Positions 15,246 to 25,333 of a stretch of 64,000 nt of DNA are shown here, piece after piece. Origin of the DNA: Prevotella sp. oral taxon 376 (GTDB taxonomy: Bacteria; Bacteroidota; Bacteroidia; Bacteroidales; Bacteroidaceae); contig NZ_PYXG01000001.1 in the NCBI RefSeq assembly GCF_003043945.1, positions 496,001 through 560,000 of the forward strand, read 5' to 3'. The notes below the pieces were generated by a model, which did not search any database, was not told the DNA's origin, and saw only the letters and a program-made list of their open reading frames with translations. A program made the translations under genes and the position numbers. Numbering within the stretch: the first letter of the stretch is position 1; each line of letters opens with the position of its first letter.

Positions 15246-16781
15246 CTATTTCTTGTCGGCATGTTTCTTCCAATACTTGGCACCTTTCGCTTTCAAGCGG
15301 GCTGTAAACTCGGCGCTGACCTTGTCTGCCGCAGCCTCTTCTTCCGGAGTGGCAAAGGCATGCCGATAAGATTTCTGCTCGTTCCAGTGCCCCCGGGTGA
15401 AGTCGGGCACTTCCACCGGCATACAGCCATGGTTCATCGAGAGACTGCCCAGCTCTGCAAGACAGCACCACTCTGCCAGATCGTAGACATCCATGTCGAG
15501 CGGCAGCCCGTGCTGCAGACAGTAGACCAGTCGGCTGTCCATGATGAAGTCCATACCGCCGTGTCCACCCACCTCCTTGGCCTCAGAAGCATACTTCTTG
15601 AGCAACGGACTCTCATACTTGGCTTCCAGCGCCTTGCGGTCTGCCGGTTTCATGTAGGAATGGCCCGAGAGGTCGTCGGCAGAGGGCGTTACGCCCACAT
15701 TCTTCATTTCCTTGCCGGAAAGGGCATAGCCCTCCACGGGATACTTGTTGGCAAATCCTCGCGTACCCACGAGCTGATACATGCGGTTATAGGGCTGCGG
15801 GGTCATTGTGTTGTGCTGTACTTCTATCACTCGCCCCCGCTCCGTTCGGATGAGCGTAGTGGTATGGTCGCCGTTGGCGAAGTCGGCACAGGACTGGCCT
15901 GACATTTTCTCTACCCACGCCTTACCGTTAACTGACTTAGTGTCCATGGCAACGAGTGTCCTCATACGGTCGCCCCTATGGATATTCAGCACTTGGGCGA
16001 TGGGACCCAGCCCATGCGTGGCGTAGACATCGCCGCGAAACTTCCGGTTATAGTCGAGACGCCAGCCGAGCTTGTCGTTCGCGTCTTTCTTCCAGTAAGC
16101 ATCCCAGAATGGGGAGAGGTCGTGGCGATAAGCCCCCGACACATAGAGCACCTCACCGAACACGCCGTGCTGCGCCATGTTTAGAGAGTTGAGCTCGAAG
16201 AAATCGTAGCAGCAGTTCTCGAGCATCATGCAATGCAGCCGCTTGCTCTCGGAGAGGTTGATGAGTTCCCATATCTCTGTAAGGCTCATGGCAGAGGGAA
16301 CCTCTATCGCCACATGCTTGCCGTGCTCAAGCGCATACTTGGCCACGACGAAATGGTGGAGCCAGTCAGTAGCAATGTAGACCAAGTCTATATCCTTGCG
16401 TTCGCAGAGCTGCTTGTAGCCATCCTCGCCGGCATACACATCGGCGGCAGGAAAGGACGCCCCCCTCAGGATCTCGTTGCACTTCTCAGCCCGCTCCCGC
16501 TCATGATCGCAGAGAGCCTTCACCTCCGTGCCATTGATATAAGTCCACCGTCTGACGGCGTCAGGGCCTCGCATGCCCAGACCCACGAAACCCACGCGGA
16601 CTACGGACATCTTTGGCACGGTCAGACCGAGAGCTGTCCGCTGACCTGTCGGACGGGCAGGAGTCTCCGTAACAATGGTGCCGTCTACAACCTTATACGG
16701 CCAATTGAAAGCCACTTCTTGTCCTGCAGCCAACATGGAGAAGCCCAAGAACAAGACAGTAAGTAAGAATAACTTTTTCAT
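15246..16781 (-). CDS. Gfo/Idh/MocA-fold glycosidase, GH109-like
   Basis: The protein is 511 aa. A Sec signal peptide (about 1-20, MKKLFLLTVLFLGFSMLAAG) sends it to the periplasm. A Rossmann NAD(H)-binding motif GFVGLGMRG (64-72) and the motif EVPSAMSL, where cytosolic relatives have EKP, follow; then GAYRHDLSPFWD and the ATHGLGPIAQVLNIHRGD segment. The length and these features fit GH109 alpha-N-acetylgalactosaminidases, which use bound NAD in an oxidation-elimination mechanism. It would trim GalNAc-containing glycans such as mucin. The exact substrate is inferred from family membership. Confidence 0.8.
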   Translation of the reverse strand: MKKLFLLTVLFLGFSMLAAGQEVAFNWPYKVVDGTIVTETPARPTGQRTALGLTVPKMSVVRVGFVGLGMRGPDAVRRWTYINGTEVKALCDHERERAEKCNEILRGASFPAADVYAGEDGYKQLCERKDIDLVYIATDWLHHFVVAKYALEHGKHVAIEVPSAMSLTEIWELINLSESKRLHCMMLENCCYDFFELNSLNMAQHGVFGEVLYVSGAYRHDLSPFWDAYWKKDANDKLGWRLDYNRKFRGDVYATHGLGPIAQVLNIHRGDRMRTLVAMDTKSVNGKAWVEKMSGQSCADFANGDHTTTLIRTERGRVIEVQHNTMTPQPYNRMYQLVGTRGFANKYPVEGYALSGKEMKNVGVTPSADDLSGHSYMKPADRKALEAKYESPLLKKYASEAKEVGGHGGMDFIMDSRLVYCLQHGLPLDMDVYDLAEWCCLAELGSLSMNHGCMPVEVPDFTRGHWNEQKSYRHAFATPEEEAAADKVSAEFTARLKAKGAKYWKKHADKK

Positions 16782-16811
16782 ATTGATTTGGTTTTAGATC
16801 TTTCGATATGG

Positions 16812-16819
16812 CAAAGATA
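16812..16819 (-). promoter_or_regulatory. -7 box of the GH109-like gene
   Basis: TATCTTTG on the minus strand, 30 bp upstream of the start codon. The -33 region is not clear. Confidence 0.5.
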
Positions 16820-16955
16820 CAAAATATCCCACAAAAGGAGAACCCCGAAATAAGAAAAAAATAAAAAAATCTCGTCTACCGTTCTCACTGCTCACAATCA
16901 ATAAGGACTGGACCGGTTACCCGTTCCAAACCGTTAAGTGGTTCCCGACTTGACA

Positions 16956-17018
16956 AAATCGGCGAGATTGAACGACGAAATCGGCGAAATCGTGGGACAA
17001 AATCGGCGATTTTGTCCA
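16956..17018. repeat. 22-bp-period dyad repeat array B
   Basis: AAATCGGCGA occurs at 16956, 16978 and 17000, exactly 22 bp apart. The third unit completes a near-perfect palindrome: GGACAAAATCG, G, CGATTTTGTCC (16995-17017). Together with the GH109-like promoter it fills the 350-bp gap 16782-17131, in which no gene is seen. Confidence 0.75.
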
Positions 17019-17131
17019 TCAGAAAGCGGCTTCCTACAAGACGGCGGGCATCCTCTCAAGAGAAAAGGCATAAGAAGGATGCCATGCCCCGCGGCTCAAC
17101 CGCTCGTAAAAACAAGTTTTATGTCAGACAA

Positions 17132-17986
17132 TCACTTGCCTAAAGTGGGAATGTTGAACTCATTTACCTTCGAGATAATCTTATTCCTACCTTCCAAAAC
17201 CGATACACAGATCTTTGCATTCCCTTTCTTCAAGCGGTTATCAGCCTTCACCAAAGCTGTGTAGCGAATACCCTTGCCAGGCTCAATCTTCTCTATATGG
17301 ATGCCCGGAGAGATAAAGAGATGCCTGTTGCCACTGGCCTCCACAACCGCAGGTTGCACATCGTAGAGGGTACGGGAGCTCTTGTTGACAATTTCAAAGA
17401 TCACCTTGCAGAGTTCACCGCGGGAGATGGCGTTGTCCTCATCGTCGTCTACAAAACGGGCATTGCGAATCTCGATATCAGGGCTATAGGTGAAGCCCGC
17501 CCTCAACTCTTCAACGCTTGAAGATGCGGGAGTTGTGGCTACCGGTTGCTGAGCCGTGTAGTTGCCGGTATAGTCGCTGCTGTTGAAATCATAGATGCGG
17601 TCGTCGCCACTGTTCGACTCGTCAAATCCACTGCCATAGGCGGGGTCGGACTCAGGAACCGTATATGGCTCAACCGCGCCCTGCCGCTGCCTGTCAGCAC
17701 GGGTTGCTGCCCGCTCCGTCTGGCCCTGCCGATACGGATCCAGATCGGCAGGGCGTTTCTGGTCCTGCGCATTACCGATGGCAGCTCCCACCACGGCGCC
17801 TCCCGCCATGCCGACAATTGTGCCCAGATCCGACCCACGGGGGCCGTCGCTAAGGCCGCCGATTGCGCTGCCGAGAATCGATCCCAGCCCCGCGCCTGCA
17901 TAGGCGCCGGTGCCGGCATAGGTACCGCAACTGCTTACCAGCAGCGTCGCACCTATTACCATGATAAATCCTTTCTTCGTTTTCAT
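17132..17986 (-). CDS. Glycine-zipper lipoprotein
   Basis: The protein is 284 aa. A lipoprotein signal ends at the lipobox VSSC (Cys about 20). Residues about 24-73 form a glycine zipper (TGAYAGAGLGSILGSAIGG; GTIVGMAGGAVVGAAIG), a membrane-associated motif known from SlyB/YMGG-type outer membrane lipoproteins. A Gln/Asp/Ser-rich linker leads to a C-terminal domain of about 115 residues with a beta-sandwich look (IEIRNARFVDDDEDNAISRGELCKVIFEI). The function is not known; the zipper suggests membrane association or oligomerisation. Confidence 0.7.
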   Translation of the reverse strand: MKTKKGFIMVIGATLLVSSCGTYAGTGAYAGAGLGSILGSAIGGLSDGPRGSDLGTIVGMAGGAVVGAAIGNAQDQKRPADLDPYRQGQTERAATRADRQRQGAVEPYTVPESDPAYGSGFDESNSGDDRIYDFNSSDYTGNYTAQQPVATTPASSSVEELRAGFTYSPDIEIRNARFVDDDEDNAISRGELCKVIFEIVNKSSRTLYDVQPAVVEASGNRHLFISPGIHIEKIEPGKGIRYTALVKADNRLKKGNAKICVSVLEGRNKIISKVNEFNIPTLGK

Positions 17987-18096
17987 GTTCGAACTATTAA
18001 TCTATTTACAAAGATAGTTTAAATAGATGACGAAACGAGGTCTTTTCCCCTAAATCAAGATAGGGATTTCCCTAAATCATATCGCCGCTAAGTCAA

Positions 18097-18129
18097 GAAA
18101 AAAGCGCTTTCCTTTTTCGGGAAAGCGCT
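18097..18129 (-). terminator. Terminator of the ribosomal protein operon
   Basis: The arms AGCGCTTTCC (18103-18112) and GGAAAGCGCT (18120-18129) form a 10-bp stem with a 7-nt loop, followed on the minus strand by TTTTTTC. It lies 28 bp after the rplQ stop and ends the supercluster. Confidence 0.9.
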
Positions 18130-18157
18130 CTATAGATGCATGATTGAAAAACCTGAA

Positions 18158-18667
18158 TCATTCTGCCTGTGCCTCTTCGGCCTTAGGGGCTTCTTCTGTG
18201 GGAGCCTCCGCAATCGGAGCCTCTGCTACAGGAGCCTCCTCTGCTTTCTTGGTGGAACGACGACTACGACGAGTCTTCTTCTCAGCCTTAGGAGTCTTGG
18301 CCATGTTTTCATCGAAGTCTACCAACTCGATGAAAGCAATCTCTGCAGCATCACCCTGACGGGTTCCAAGCTTTATGACACGGGTATAACCACCCGGACG
18401 CTCAGCCACCTTTGCAGCGACCTCACCAAACAATACCTTGATTGCCTCTTTATTTTGCAGATAACGGAAAACAACACGGCGGCTGTTGGTGTCATCCTTC
18501 TTAGAGCGTGTGATGAGGGGCTCTACATACTTCTTCAAGGCCTTAGCCTTGGCGAGAGTCGTAGTGATTCTTTTGTGCAGGATCAAGCTGATAGCCATGT
18601 TAGCAAGCATGGCTGCACGATGGTCTGCAGTACGACTCAGGTGGTTGAATTTCTTATTATGTCTCAT
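18158..18667 (-). CDS. rplQ: 50S ribosomal protein L17
   Basis: The protein is 169 aa, versus about 127 in E. coli. The conserved core ([21 protein letters not shown] through the [14 protein letters not shown] segment, about 1-120) is followed by a tail of about 45 residues, first basic ([12 protein letters not shown]), then an Ala/Pro/Glu run of AEAP-like repeats. Such tails occur in Bacteroidota L17. L17 binds 23S rRNA near the exit tunnel. It is the last gene of the operon, after rpoA. Confidence 0.98.
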   Translation of the reverse strand: MRHNKKFNHLSRTADHRAAMLANMAISLILHKRITTTLAKAKALKKYVEPLITRSKKDDTNSRRVVFRYLQNKEAIKVLFGEVAAKVAERPGGYTRVIKLGTRQGDAAEIAFIELVDFDENMAKTPKAEKKTRRSRRSTKKAEEAPVAEAPIAEAPTEEAPKAEEAQAE

Positions 18668-18690
18668 TTTTGTTTTTTACTTTTGCGGAC

Positions 18691-19683
18691 TTATTCCTTG
18701 TCCAGTTTATACTTTGAAATGTCGGTTCCGAACGACAGATTCAGACTCTCGAGCAAATCATCAAGCTCTGAGAGCGATTTCTTACCAAAGTTGCGGAACT
18801 TCAAGAGGTCGGTCTTGTTATACTGAACGAGATCGCCAAGGGTCTCTACATCAGCGGCCTTCAGACAATTGAGGGCACGAACACTGAGATTCATGTCAAC
18901 CAACTTGGTCTTCAGGAGCTGGCGCATGTGCAGTACTTCTTCGTCAAACTCCTTATTGCCATCCTGATCCGGATTTTCAAGAGTAATCTCCTCGTCAGAG
19001 AACAACATGAAGTGATAGATAAGAATCTTAGCGGCCTCTTTCAGCGCGTCCTTTGGAGCGATGGAACCATCCGTCGTAACTTCAAGAACCAGCTTGTCAT
19101 AGTCAGTCTTCTGCTCGACACGATATGGCTCAACTGAATACTTCACATTACGAATCGGGGTGTAGATTGAATCGATGGGGAGCACATTGACATCAGTGCA
19201 GAACTCACGATTCTCATCTGCCGGTACATATCCGCGACCTTTGTTGATGGTGAGATCTATCTGCATTGAAGCCTTTGCATCTAAATGACAAATCACCAAA
19301 TCAGGGTTTAACACTTCAAATCCAGTCAAATACTTTCCAATATCACCCGCCTTGAACTCTGTTGTGTTCTCCACGGTGATACTAACTTTCTCATTCTCGA
19401 ATTCTTCTACTACTTGCTTGAATCGAATTTGCTTGAGATTCAAGATGATATTAGTAACATCCTCCTTTACACCAGGCACTGACGAGAACTCATGCTCAAC
19501 ACCACCAATGCGGATGGTGTTGATGGCAAAGCCCTCGAGTGATGAGAGGAGAATGCGGCGGAGAGCGTTGCCAATGGTCACGCCGAAGCCCGGCTCAAGA
19601 GGGCGGAATTCGAACTTGCCGAAATGGTCGTTAGCCTCCAGCATCACTACTTTATCGGGTTTTTGAAATGCTAATATTGCCAT
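18691..19683 (-). CDS. rpoA: RNA polymerase subunit alpha
   Basis: The protein is 330 aa. The N-terminal domain (about 1-235) with [20 protein letters not shown] dimerises and holds beta and beta'. A short acidic linker ([14 protein letters not shown]) leads to the C-terminal domain with the helix-hairpin-helix motif [26 protein letters not shown], which contacts promoter DNA and activators. It lies between rpsD and rplQ, the usual alpha operon position. Confidence 0.99.
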   Translation of the reverse strand: MAILAFQKPDKVVMLEANDHFGKFEFRPLEPGFGVTIGNALRRILLSSLEGFAINTIRIGGVEHEFSSVPGVKEDVTNIILNLKQIRFKQVVEEFENEKVSITVENTTEFKAGDIGKYLTGFEVLNPDLVICHLDAKASMQIDLTINKGRGYVPADENREFCTDVNVLPIDSIYTPIRNVKYSVEPYRVEQKTDYDKLVLEVTTDGSIAPKDALKEAAKILIYHFMLFSDEEITLENPDQDGNKEFDEEVLHMRQLLKTKLVDMNLSVRALNCLKAADVETLGDLVQYNKTDLLKFRNFGKKSLSELDDLLESLNLSFGTDISKYKLDKE

Positions 19684-19695
19684 TAATTTAATAAT

Positions 19696-20304
19696 TTAAG
19701 CTTTAGAGTACAACTCAACGATTAACTGCTCCTTTATATTCTCAGGGATATCGGCACGCTCTGGCTTATGCAAGAACTTGCCGCTCTTAGAATTCTCATC
19801 CCACTCGATCCAAGGATACTTGCTGTGGTTGAAACCCGCAAGGGATGCCTCAATGACCTCAAGAGACTTAGCTTTCTCACGAACGCCTACAATCTGACCA
19901 GGCTTAACAGCAAAAGAAGGAATACTTACGACCTTCCCGTCAACAACAATGTGCTTGTGTCCCACAAGCTGACGAGCTGCTGCACGAGTAGGGGCAATAC
20001 CCATACGGAACACAACATTGTCGAGACGACATTCAAGATTCTGAAGGAGAATCTCGCCCGTGATACCGCTGGCCTTAGCTGCCTTTTCAAACATATTACG
20101 GAACTGGCGTTCAAGCACACCATAAGTGTACTTGGCCTTCTGCTTCTCTGCCAACATGACACCGTACTCAGACATCTTTCTGCGACGGTTGTTGCCATGC
20201 TGTCCAGGAGGGAAGTTTCTCTTGGACAAAACTTTGTCAGCACCAAAGATGGGTTCTCCAAATCGGCGTGCAATTTTAGATTTCGGACCTATATACTTAG
20301 CCAT
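19696..20304 (-). CDS. rpsD: 30S ribosomal protein S4
   Basis: The protein is 202 aa. It has the S4 RNA-binding domain ([30 protein letters not shown], about 91-120) and the conserved N-terminal part ([26 protein letters not shown]). The N-terminus lacks the four-cysteine zinc site found in some S4 forms. S4 nucleates 30S assembly on 16S rRNA and in many bacteria also represses its own operon. Confidence 0.99.
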   Translation of the reverse strand: MAKYIGPKSKIARRFGEPIFGADKVLSKRNFPPGQHGNNRRRKMSEYGVMLAEKQKAKYTYGVLERQFRNMFEKAAKASGITGEILLQNLECRLDNVVFRMGIAPTRAAARQLVGHKHIVVDGKVVSIPSFAVKPGQIVGVREKAKSLEVIEASLAGFNHSKYPWIEWDENSKSGKFLHKPERADIPENIKEQLIVELYSKA

Positions 20305-20384
20305 AATATTATAAAATGTTCTTTTTAAATTCTAAATTCTGCAAGAGCTAATCTGTAACTCTTAACAATCAACTCTATACTGAA

Positions 20385-20777
20385 TTATACGCGACGACGC
20401 TTCGGAGGACGGCATCCGTTGTGAGGTAATGGTGTTACATCAATGATTTCAATAACCTCGATACCTGCGCCATGCACGGCGCGGATAGCACTTTCGCGAC
20501 CGTTGCCCGGCCCCTTGACATAGGCCTTAACCTTGCGGAGACCAAGATCGTAGGCTACCTTCGCACAATCCTCTGCTGCCATCTGGGCTGCATAAGGAGT
20601 ATTCTTCTTAGAACCACGGAATCCCATCTTACCGGCAGAAGACCAAGAAATGACCTGACCTTCCGAATTGGCAAGGGACACAATAATGTTGTTAAAAGAA
20701 CTATGTACATGGAGCTGACCCATTGCGTCGACTCTTACATTTTTTTTCTTAGATGTTGCTTTCTGATTTTTTGCCAT
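20385..20777 (-). CDS. rpsK: 30S ribosomal protein S11
   Basis: The protein is 130 aa. The signature segments [33 protein letters not shown] and the C-terminal [18 protein letters not shown] are intact. S11 sits on the 30S platform near the decoding centre. It lies between rpsM and rpsD. Confidence 0.99.
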   Translation of the reverse strand: MAKNQKATSKKKNVRVDAMGQLHVHSSFNNIIVSLANSEGQVISWSSAGKMGFRGSKKNTPYAAQMAAEDCAKVAYDLGLRKVKAYVKGPGNGRESAIRAVHGAGIEVIEIIDVTPLPHNGCRPPKRRRV

Positions 20778-20798
20778 AATTAATTTCCTCCTTCAGAA

Positions 20799-21179
20799 TT
20801 ACTTAGTAGCCTTCTTCTTGTTAGCAACTGTCTTCTTCTTACCCTTACGAGTACGGGCATTATTCTTTGTGCTCTGTCCGCGAACAGGAAGACCATTACG
20901 ATGTCTAACTCCACGATAGCAACCGATATCCATCAGGCGCTTAATACTCATCTGAATCTCCGAGCGGAGATCACCTTCTACTTTGAATTCAGCACTGATT
21001 ATTTCACGGATCTTGGCTGCCTGATCGTCAGACCACTCACTGACCTTCAGATCGCGGCTTACACCGGCCTTATCCAATATCTTTGCTGAACTACTTCGAC
21101 CAATACCATAGATATAGGTCAATGCGATTTCGCCACGCTTATTTTGGGGCAAATCTACTCCAACAATTCTTATTGCCAT
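20799..21179 (-). CDS. rpsM: 30S ribosomal protein S13
   Basis: The protein is 126 aa. It begins [27 protein letters not shown] and contains the [28 protein letters not shown] segment; the Lys-rich tail reaches the P-site tRNA. S13 contacts S19 and the 50S head bridge. A gap of about 100 bp with no gene separates it from rpmJ. Confidence 0.99.
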   Translation of the reverse strand: MAIRIVGVDLPQNKRGEIALTYIYGIGRSSSAKILDKAGVSRDLKVSEWSDDQAAKIREIISAEFKVEGDLRSEIQMSIKRLMDIGCYRGVRHRNGLPVRGQSTKNNARTRKGKKKTVANKKKATK

Positions 21180-21279
21180 TTGTTAAATAAATAATAAAAA
21201 ATTTGTTCTGAATTTTGCTAAAAGTATGCAAAGATACCCATAATTCTGCAATTATGAGCACATTTACGGTTCTTTAACA

Positions 21280-21396
21280 TTAACCCTGACGCATCTTGTA
21301 CTTAGGGTTCTTCTTGTTGATAACGAACAGACGACCCTTGCGACGAACAATCTTGCAGTCGGGTGTACGCTTCTTTAATGATGCTCTAGTCTTCAT
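21280..21396 (-). CDS. rpmJ: 50S ribosomal protein L36 (zinc-free form)
   Basis: A 38-aa ORF reads [19 protein letters not shown] at its start and [12 protein letters not shown] at its end. It is found at its usual place between infA and rpsM. It has only one cysteine, so it is the C-minus form lacking the zinc-binding set. Confidence 0.95.
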   Translation of the reverse strand: MKTRASLKKRTPDCKIVRRKGRLFVINKKNPKYKMRQG

Positions 21397-21409
21397 TTCT
21401 TTAATATTG

Positions 21410-21628
21410 TTACTTGTATCTGAAAACGATTCTGCCCTTTGTCAAGTCATATGGACTCATTTCCACTTTCACCTTATCGCCAGGAAGAATTTTTATATAA
21501 TGCATTCTCATCTTGCCCGAGATGTGCGCAATAATCTGTACACCATTCTCAAGTTCTACTCTGAACATCGCATTAGACAAGCTTTCAACGATGATCCCAT
21601 CTTGCTCTATCGCAGACTGTTTTGCCAT
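21410..21628 (-). CDS. infA: Translation initiation factor IF-1
   Basis: The protein is 72 aa, the normal length. It is an OB-fold: [20 protein letters not shown], then [30 protein letters not shown] and [15 protein letters not shown]. It occupies the 30S A site during initiation. It lies four bases upstream of the map start region's stop and 13 bp before rpmJ. Confidence 0.98.
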   Translation of the reverse strand: MAKQSAIEQDGIIVESLSNAMFRVELENGVQIIAHISGKMRMHYIKILPGDKVKVEMSPYDLTKGRIVFRYK

Positions 21629-21631
21629 ATT

Positions 21632-22432
21632 TTAATAAATATCTCCTTCTAACTTTTCTATTTCCTCAAATGTGGACAAAATCTCAGCCTTGCCCTCACG
21701 AATCGCGATCGTATGCTCAAAATGAGCAGCAGGTTTTCCGTCGCGGGTTATAATTCCCCATTTATCCGGCAGCAACCAAATTTGTCGATCGCCCATCGTA
21801 ATCATGGGCTCAATGGCAATACACATGCCAGCTTTTAGCGACATACCATTACCACGATGCCCATAGTTTGGAACCTGTGGCTTTTCGTGCATTTCCTTAC
21901 CAATTCCATGCCCTGCGAGTTCGCGGATTACGCCGTAGCCCTCATTCTCACAGTGTTCCTGAACAGCTGCGCCTATGTCGCCAAGATGCTTTCCAGCTAC
22001 CGCCTGCTCTATACCGAGATATAAAGACTCCTTGGTGGTTTTCAGCAAATGCTTCACTTCGGGAGCAACCTCTCCTACGCAAAAGGTATAGCAACTGTCG
22101 CCATTATAACCATCGAGAAGTGTTCCGCAATCGATTGAGATAATATCTCCGTCTTTGAGGATAGTTTTCTCATCTGGTACTCCATGTACAACAATATTGT
22201 TCACCGAAGTGCAAATGCTGCCTGGAAACGGCTCTCCAAAAGGATTAGGGAAGCCCTTAAAAGTAGGGATAGCCCCATGGTCTCTAATGAACTCCTCTGC
22301 AATCGTGTCCAATTGGAGAGTCGAAATACCTGGCTTAATATGCTTACCCAATTCTGCAAGAGTCGCCCCAACAAGTTGGTTTGCCCTGCGCATCAGGTTG
22401 ATTTCATCTTCCGTCTTCAGAAATACCTCCAT
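21632..22432 (-). CDS. map: Methionine aminopeptidase, type I
   Basis: The protein is 266 aa from the ATG at 22432, 15 bp after the secY stop; an upstream TTG in the same frame was not used. The pita-bread fold metal ligands can be seen: IISIDCGT, NGDSCYTF, GHGIGKEMHEKPQVPNYG and IAIEPMI. It removes the initiator Met from new proteins in the cytosol. The secY-map-infA-rpmJ order without adk is usual in Bacteroidota. Confidence 0.97.
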   Translation of the reverse strand: MEVFLKTEDEINLMRRANQLVGATLAELGKHIKPGISTLQLDTIAEEFIRDHGAIPTFKGFPNPFGEPFPGSICTSVNNIVVHGVPDEKTILKDGDIISIDCGTLLDGYNGDSCYTFCVGEVAPEVKHLLKTTKESLYLGIEQAVAGKHLGDIGAAVQEHCENEGYGVIRELAGHGIGKEMHEKPQVPNYGHRGNGMSLKAGMCIAIEPMITMGDRQIWLLPDKWGIITRDGKPAAHFEHTIAIREGKAEILSTFEEIEKLEGDIY

Positions 22433-22446
22433 TACGATATCCCTGA

Positions 22447-23784
22447 TCAATAGGCTGATACAGCTCCTTGGCGAGTATGGCCGGAATTCAACAATCCGTC
22501 ATAATGACGCATCAGGAGATGGCTCTCAACTTGCTGGAGCGTGTCAATAACAACACCAACAAGGATCAAGAGAGAAGTTCCTCCGAAGAACTGTGAGAAC
22601 TCCTGCTGAACATTAAGGAAGCTTGTAAGCGCAGGCATGATAGCCACAAAGGCGATAAGCAAAGAGCCTGGCAAAGTAATACGAGACATGATGGTATCGA
22701 TATACTCTGCAGTATCCTTGCCCGGCTTAATACCGGGAATAAAGCCATTATTGCGCTTCATGTCTTCAGCCATCTGAGTTGGATTCAGGGTGATTGCCGT
22801 ATAGAAATAGGTAAAGGCGATAACCAAGATCACATAGATCACATTATACAGCAGACTGCGTGTATTCATCAGATTCTGAACCAGCCAGCTGGCATTCTCG
22901 CTCTGATACTGTACGACTGCCAAAGGAATAAACATCAAAGCCTGAGCAAAGATGATAGGCATCACATTAGCAGCAAACAACTTCAAAGGAATATACTGAC
23001 GAGCTCCGCCAAACTGCTTGTTACCAACAAGTCGCTTTGCGTATTGTACAGGTATCTTACGAGTTCCTTGTACCAACAGAATTGACAGGCAAACAACCAC
23101 ATAAAGAATCAGAATCTCAACGATGAACATAACAAGGCCACCACCACTAATCGCCGTAAAGCGAGAGCCTACCTCTTGGACAAAAGCCTGAGGAAGACGG
23201 GCGATAATGCCAATTGCAATAATCAAGGAGATTCCATTCCCAACTCCCTTATCTGTAATGCGCTCACCCAACCATAGGATAAACATACTTCCTGCCGCAA
23301 GAATAATGGTTGCCGGAATCATAAACACCGACCATGAAATGCCAGAGGCCAAAGCCTGACCGGCCTGCATTCGTAGGTTGATGAGATAACTCGGAGCCTG
23401 GAATACCAAGATAATCACAGTCAAGATACGAGTATACCAATTGATTTTCTTGCGACCACTCTCACCTTCACGCTGCATCTTTTGGAAATAAGGAACAGCG
23501 ACAGCAAGAAGCTGCATCACGATAGAAGCTGAGATGTAAGGCATGATTCCGAGTGCAAAGATTGACGCATTCGAAAATGCACCACCAGAGAACATGTCCA
23601 ATAGCGACATAAGGCCACCAGAGGTTTGCGACTGAAGTTTCTGTAACATGCCCGGATTAATACCTGGAAGTACTACAAACGAGCCAAAACGGTAAATAGC
23701 CGTAAACAGAAGAGTTATGAGGAGACGCTGACGCAAATCCTCTATCTTCCAACAGTTCTTTAGTGTCTCAATAAACTTTTTCAT
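22447..23784 (-). CDS. secY: Preprotein translocase subunit SecY
   Basis: The protein is 445 aa with ten predicted membrane helices. Conserved segments include the start of TM1 (LLFTAIYRFGSFVVLPGI), ALGIMPYISASIVMQLLAV (plug/TM2) and the cytosolic loop RKIPVQYAKR that contacts SecA and ribosome, and a final loop SHLLMRHYDG. It forms the Sec channel in the inner membrane with SecE and SecG. It lies between rplO and map. Confidence 0.99.
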   Translation of the reverse strand: MKKFIETLKNCWKIEDLRQRLLITLLFTAIYRFGSFVVLPGINPGMLQKLQSQTSGGLMSLLDMFSGGAFSNASIFALGIMPYISASIVMQLLAVAVPYFQKMQREGESGRKKINWYTRILTVIILVFQAPSYLINLRMQAGQALASGISWSVFMIPATIILAAGSMFILWLGERITDKGVGNGISLIIAIGIIARLPQAFVQEVGSRFTAISGGGLVMFIVEILILYVVVCLSILLVQGTRKIPVQYAKRLVGNKQFGGARQYIPLKLFAANVMPIIFAQALMFIPLAVVQYQSENASWLVQNLMNTRSLLYNVIYVILVIAFTYFYTAITLNPTQMAEDMKRNNGFIPGIKPGKDTAEYIDTIMSRITLPGSLLIAFVAIMPALTSFLNVQQEFSQFFGGTSLLILVGVVIDTLQQVESHLLMRHYDGLLNSGHTRQGAVSAY

Positions 23785-23788
23785 TTAC

Positions 23789-24235
23789 TTAGATAATAGT
23801 TGCGGTTCCACCAACAGCCTTGAGAGCTTCTTCGGCCGTCTTAGAGAACGCATTTGCTTCTACTTCAATTTTTGCCTTTAATTCACCATTGCCAAGAATC
23901 TTCACAAGCTCTTTGCCATTGGTAAGACCTGCCTGCTTGAGCTCTGCAATACCAATCTTTGTGAGGTTTCTTGTCTCAGCAAGGGACTGGAGGGTTGACA
24001 GGTTGACAGCAAGGTATTCCTTATGGTTGATATTCTTGAAACCAAATTTCGGGACACGACGCTGCAGCGGCATCTGACCTCCCTCAAAACCAACCTTCCT
24101 CTTATAGCCAGAGCGAGATTTTGCACCCTTATGACCGCGTGTTGAAGTTCCGCCCAGACCTGAACCTGGACCACGACCGATACGACGGCGAGAATGTGTT
24201 GAGCCTGCAGCTGGCTTTAAATTATTTAATTTCAT
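23789..24235 (-). CDS. rplO: 50S ribosomal protein L15
   Basis: The protein is 148 aa. The long basic N-terminal extension (MKLNNLKPAAGSTHSRRRIG, then GGTSTRGHKGAKSRSGYKRK) threads through 23S rRNA, and the KVGFEGGQMPLQRRVPKFGF segment is typical. It lies 4 bp upstream of secY. Confidence 0.99.
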   Translation of the reverse strand: MKLNNLKPAAGSTHSRRRIGRGPGSGLGGTSTRGHKGAKSRSGYKRKVGFEGGQMPLQRRVPKFGFKNINHKEYLAVNLSTLQSLAETRNLTKIGIAELKQAGLTNGKELVKILGNGELKAKIEVEANAFSKTAEEALKAVGGTATII

Positions 24236-24256
24236 ATTAGCTTCTGAATTTAAAAA

Positions 24257-24433
24257 TTATTTAACTACTTCTACCAGGTGATGAACCTTGCGAACCATAC
24301 CGCGGTTGCTCGGAGTATCTTCTACCTCAACAACCTGAGAAATCTTATGGAGGCCCAGAGAAAGAAGAGTTCTCTTCTGATCTATCGGAGCTCCGATACG
24401 ACTCTTAATCTGCTTGATTTTAATTGTTGCCAT
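24257..24433 (-). CDS. rpmD: 50S ribosomal protein L30
   Basis: A 58-aa ORF begins MATIKIKQIKSRIGAPIDQK, continues with RTLLSLGLHKISQVVEV and ends HHLVEVVK. It lies between rpsE and rplO, the canonical spc position. Start ATG at 24431-24433 is 16 bp after the rpsE stop. Confidence 0.96.
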   Translation of the reverse strand: MATIKIKQIKSRIGAPIDQKRTLLSLGLHKISQVVEVEDTPSNRGMVRKVHHLVEVVK

Positions 24434-24449
24434 AGTTTATATCTCCTAA

Positions 24450-24962
24450 TTAACCATTAAATACTCTATTCATCGCTATACCACGATCACCAGCTACAGT
24501 GTAGGCATCACGCATCTCGCTGAGGGCGAGAATCGTAGCCTTCACCAAATTGTGGGCATTCGAAGAGCCCTTGGATTTAGCGATGACATCCGTAATGCCG
24601 ACGCTGTCCAAGACTGCACGCATAGCACCTCCTGCTTTCAGACCCGTACCTGTAGCAGCGGGCTTGAGAAGTACCCGGGCTCCAGCAAACTTAGCTTCAA
24701 CCTCATGAGGAACAGTTCCATTGATGACTGGAACTTTAACAAGATTCTTCTTGGCAGACTCTGTACCTTTCTGGATAGCAGCAGTAACTTCACCTGCTTT
24801 GCCGAGCCCCCATCCAATAACTCCGTTTCCGTCACCTACAACGACGATGGCAGCGAAACGCATCGTACGACCACCCTTTGTAACCTTTGTTACACGGTTG
24901 ATAGCAACCAAACGATCTTTTAGTTCGATATCGCTATTTACTTTTACTCTATTCATTGCCAT
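24450..24962 (-). CDS. rpsE: 30S ribosomal protein S5
   Basis: The protein is 170 aa. It has the S5 N-terminal dsRNA-binding-like domain ([42 protein letters not shown]) and the C-terminal fold with [21 protein letters not shown]5 lies at the mRNA entry and is a site of ram and spectinomycin-resistance mutations. A second Met at codon 3 is an alternative start. Confidence 0.99.
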   Translation of the reverse strand: MAMNRVKVNSDIELKDRLVAINRVTKVTKGGRTMRFAAIVVVGDGNGVIGWGLGKAGEVTAAIQKGTESAKKNLVKVPVINGTVPHEVEAKFAGARVLLKPAATGTGLKAGGAMRAVLDSVGITDVIAKSKGSSNAHNLVKATILALSEMRDAYTVAGDRGIAMNRVFNG

Positions 24963-24968
24963 AATCGT

Positions 24969-25313
24969 TTAGAAATTAAGACCTCCTTCACGAGCCCCTT
25001 CAGCCAACGCCTGCACACGACCGTGATACAAATAACCATTACGATCAAAAACCACTGCCTCAATCCCAGCGGTCTTTGCCTTTTCCGCCACAAGAGCGCC
25101 AACTTTCTTTGCTTGTTCAATCTTTGGCAACTTTTCAAGTCCTAGAGAAGATGCGGAGGCTAGGGTTCTACCTGTCAAATCATTAATAACCTGAGCATAA
25201 ATCTGCTTGTTTGAGCGGAAAACGCTAAGACGAGGACGCTCGGCTGTCCCTTTTACACTCTTACGAATACGGAACTTTATCTTAATTCGTCTTTCAACTT
25301 TCTTTATTGTCAT
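24969..25313 (-). CDS. rplR: 50S ribosomal protein L18
   Basis: The protein is 114 aa. [20 protein letters not shown] and [21 protein letters not shown] are the hallmark segments. L18 carries 5S rRNA into the central protuberance together with L5. It lies between rplF and rpsE. Confidence 0.99.
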   Translation of the reverse strand: MTIKKVERRIKIKFRIRKSVKGTAERPRLSVFRSNKQIYAQVINDLTGRTLASASSLGLEKLPKIEQAKKVGALVAEKAKTAGIEAVVFDRNGYLYHGRVQALAEGAREGGLNF

Positions 25314-25333
25314 AATCGTAAAATCAATTAAAA

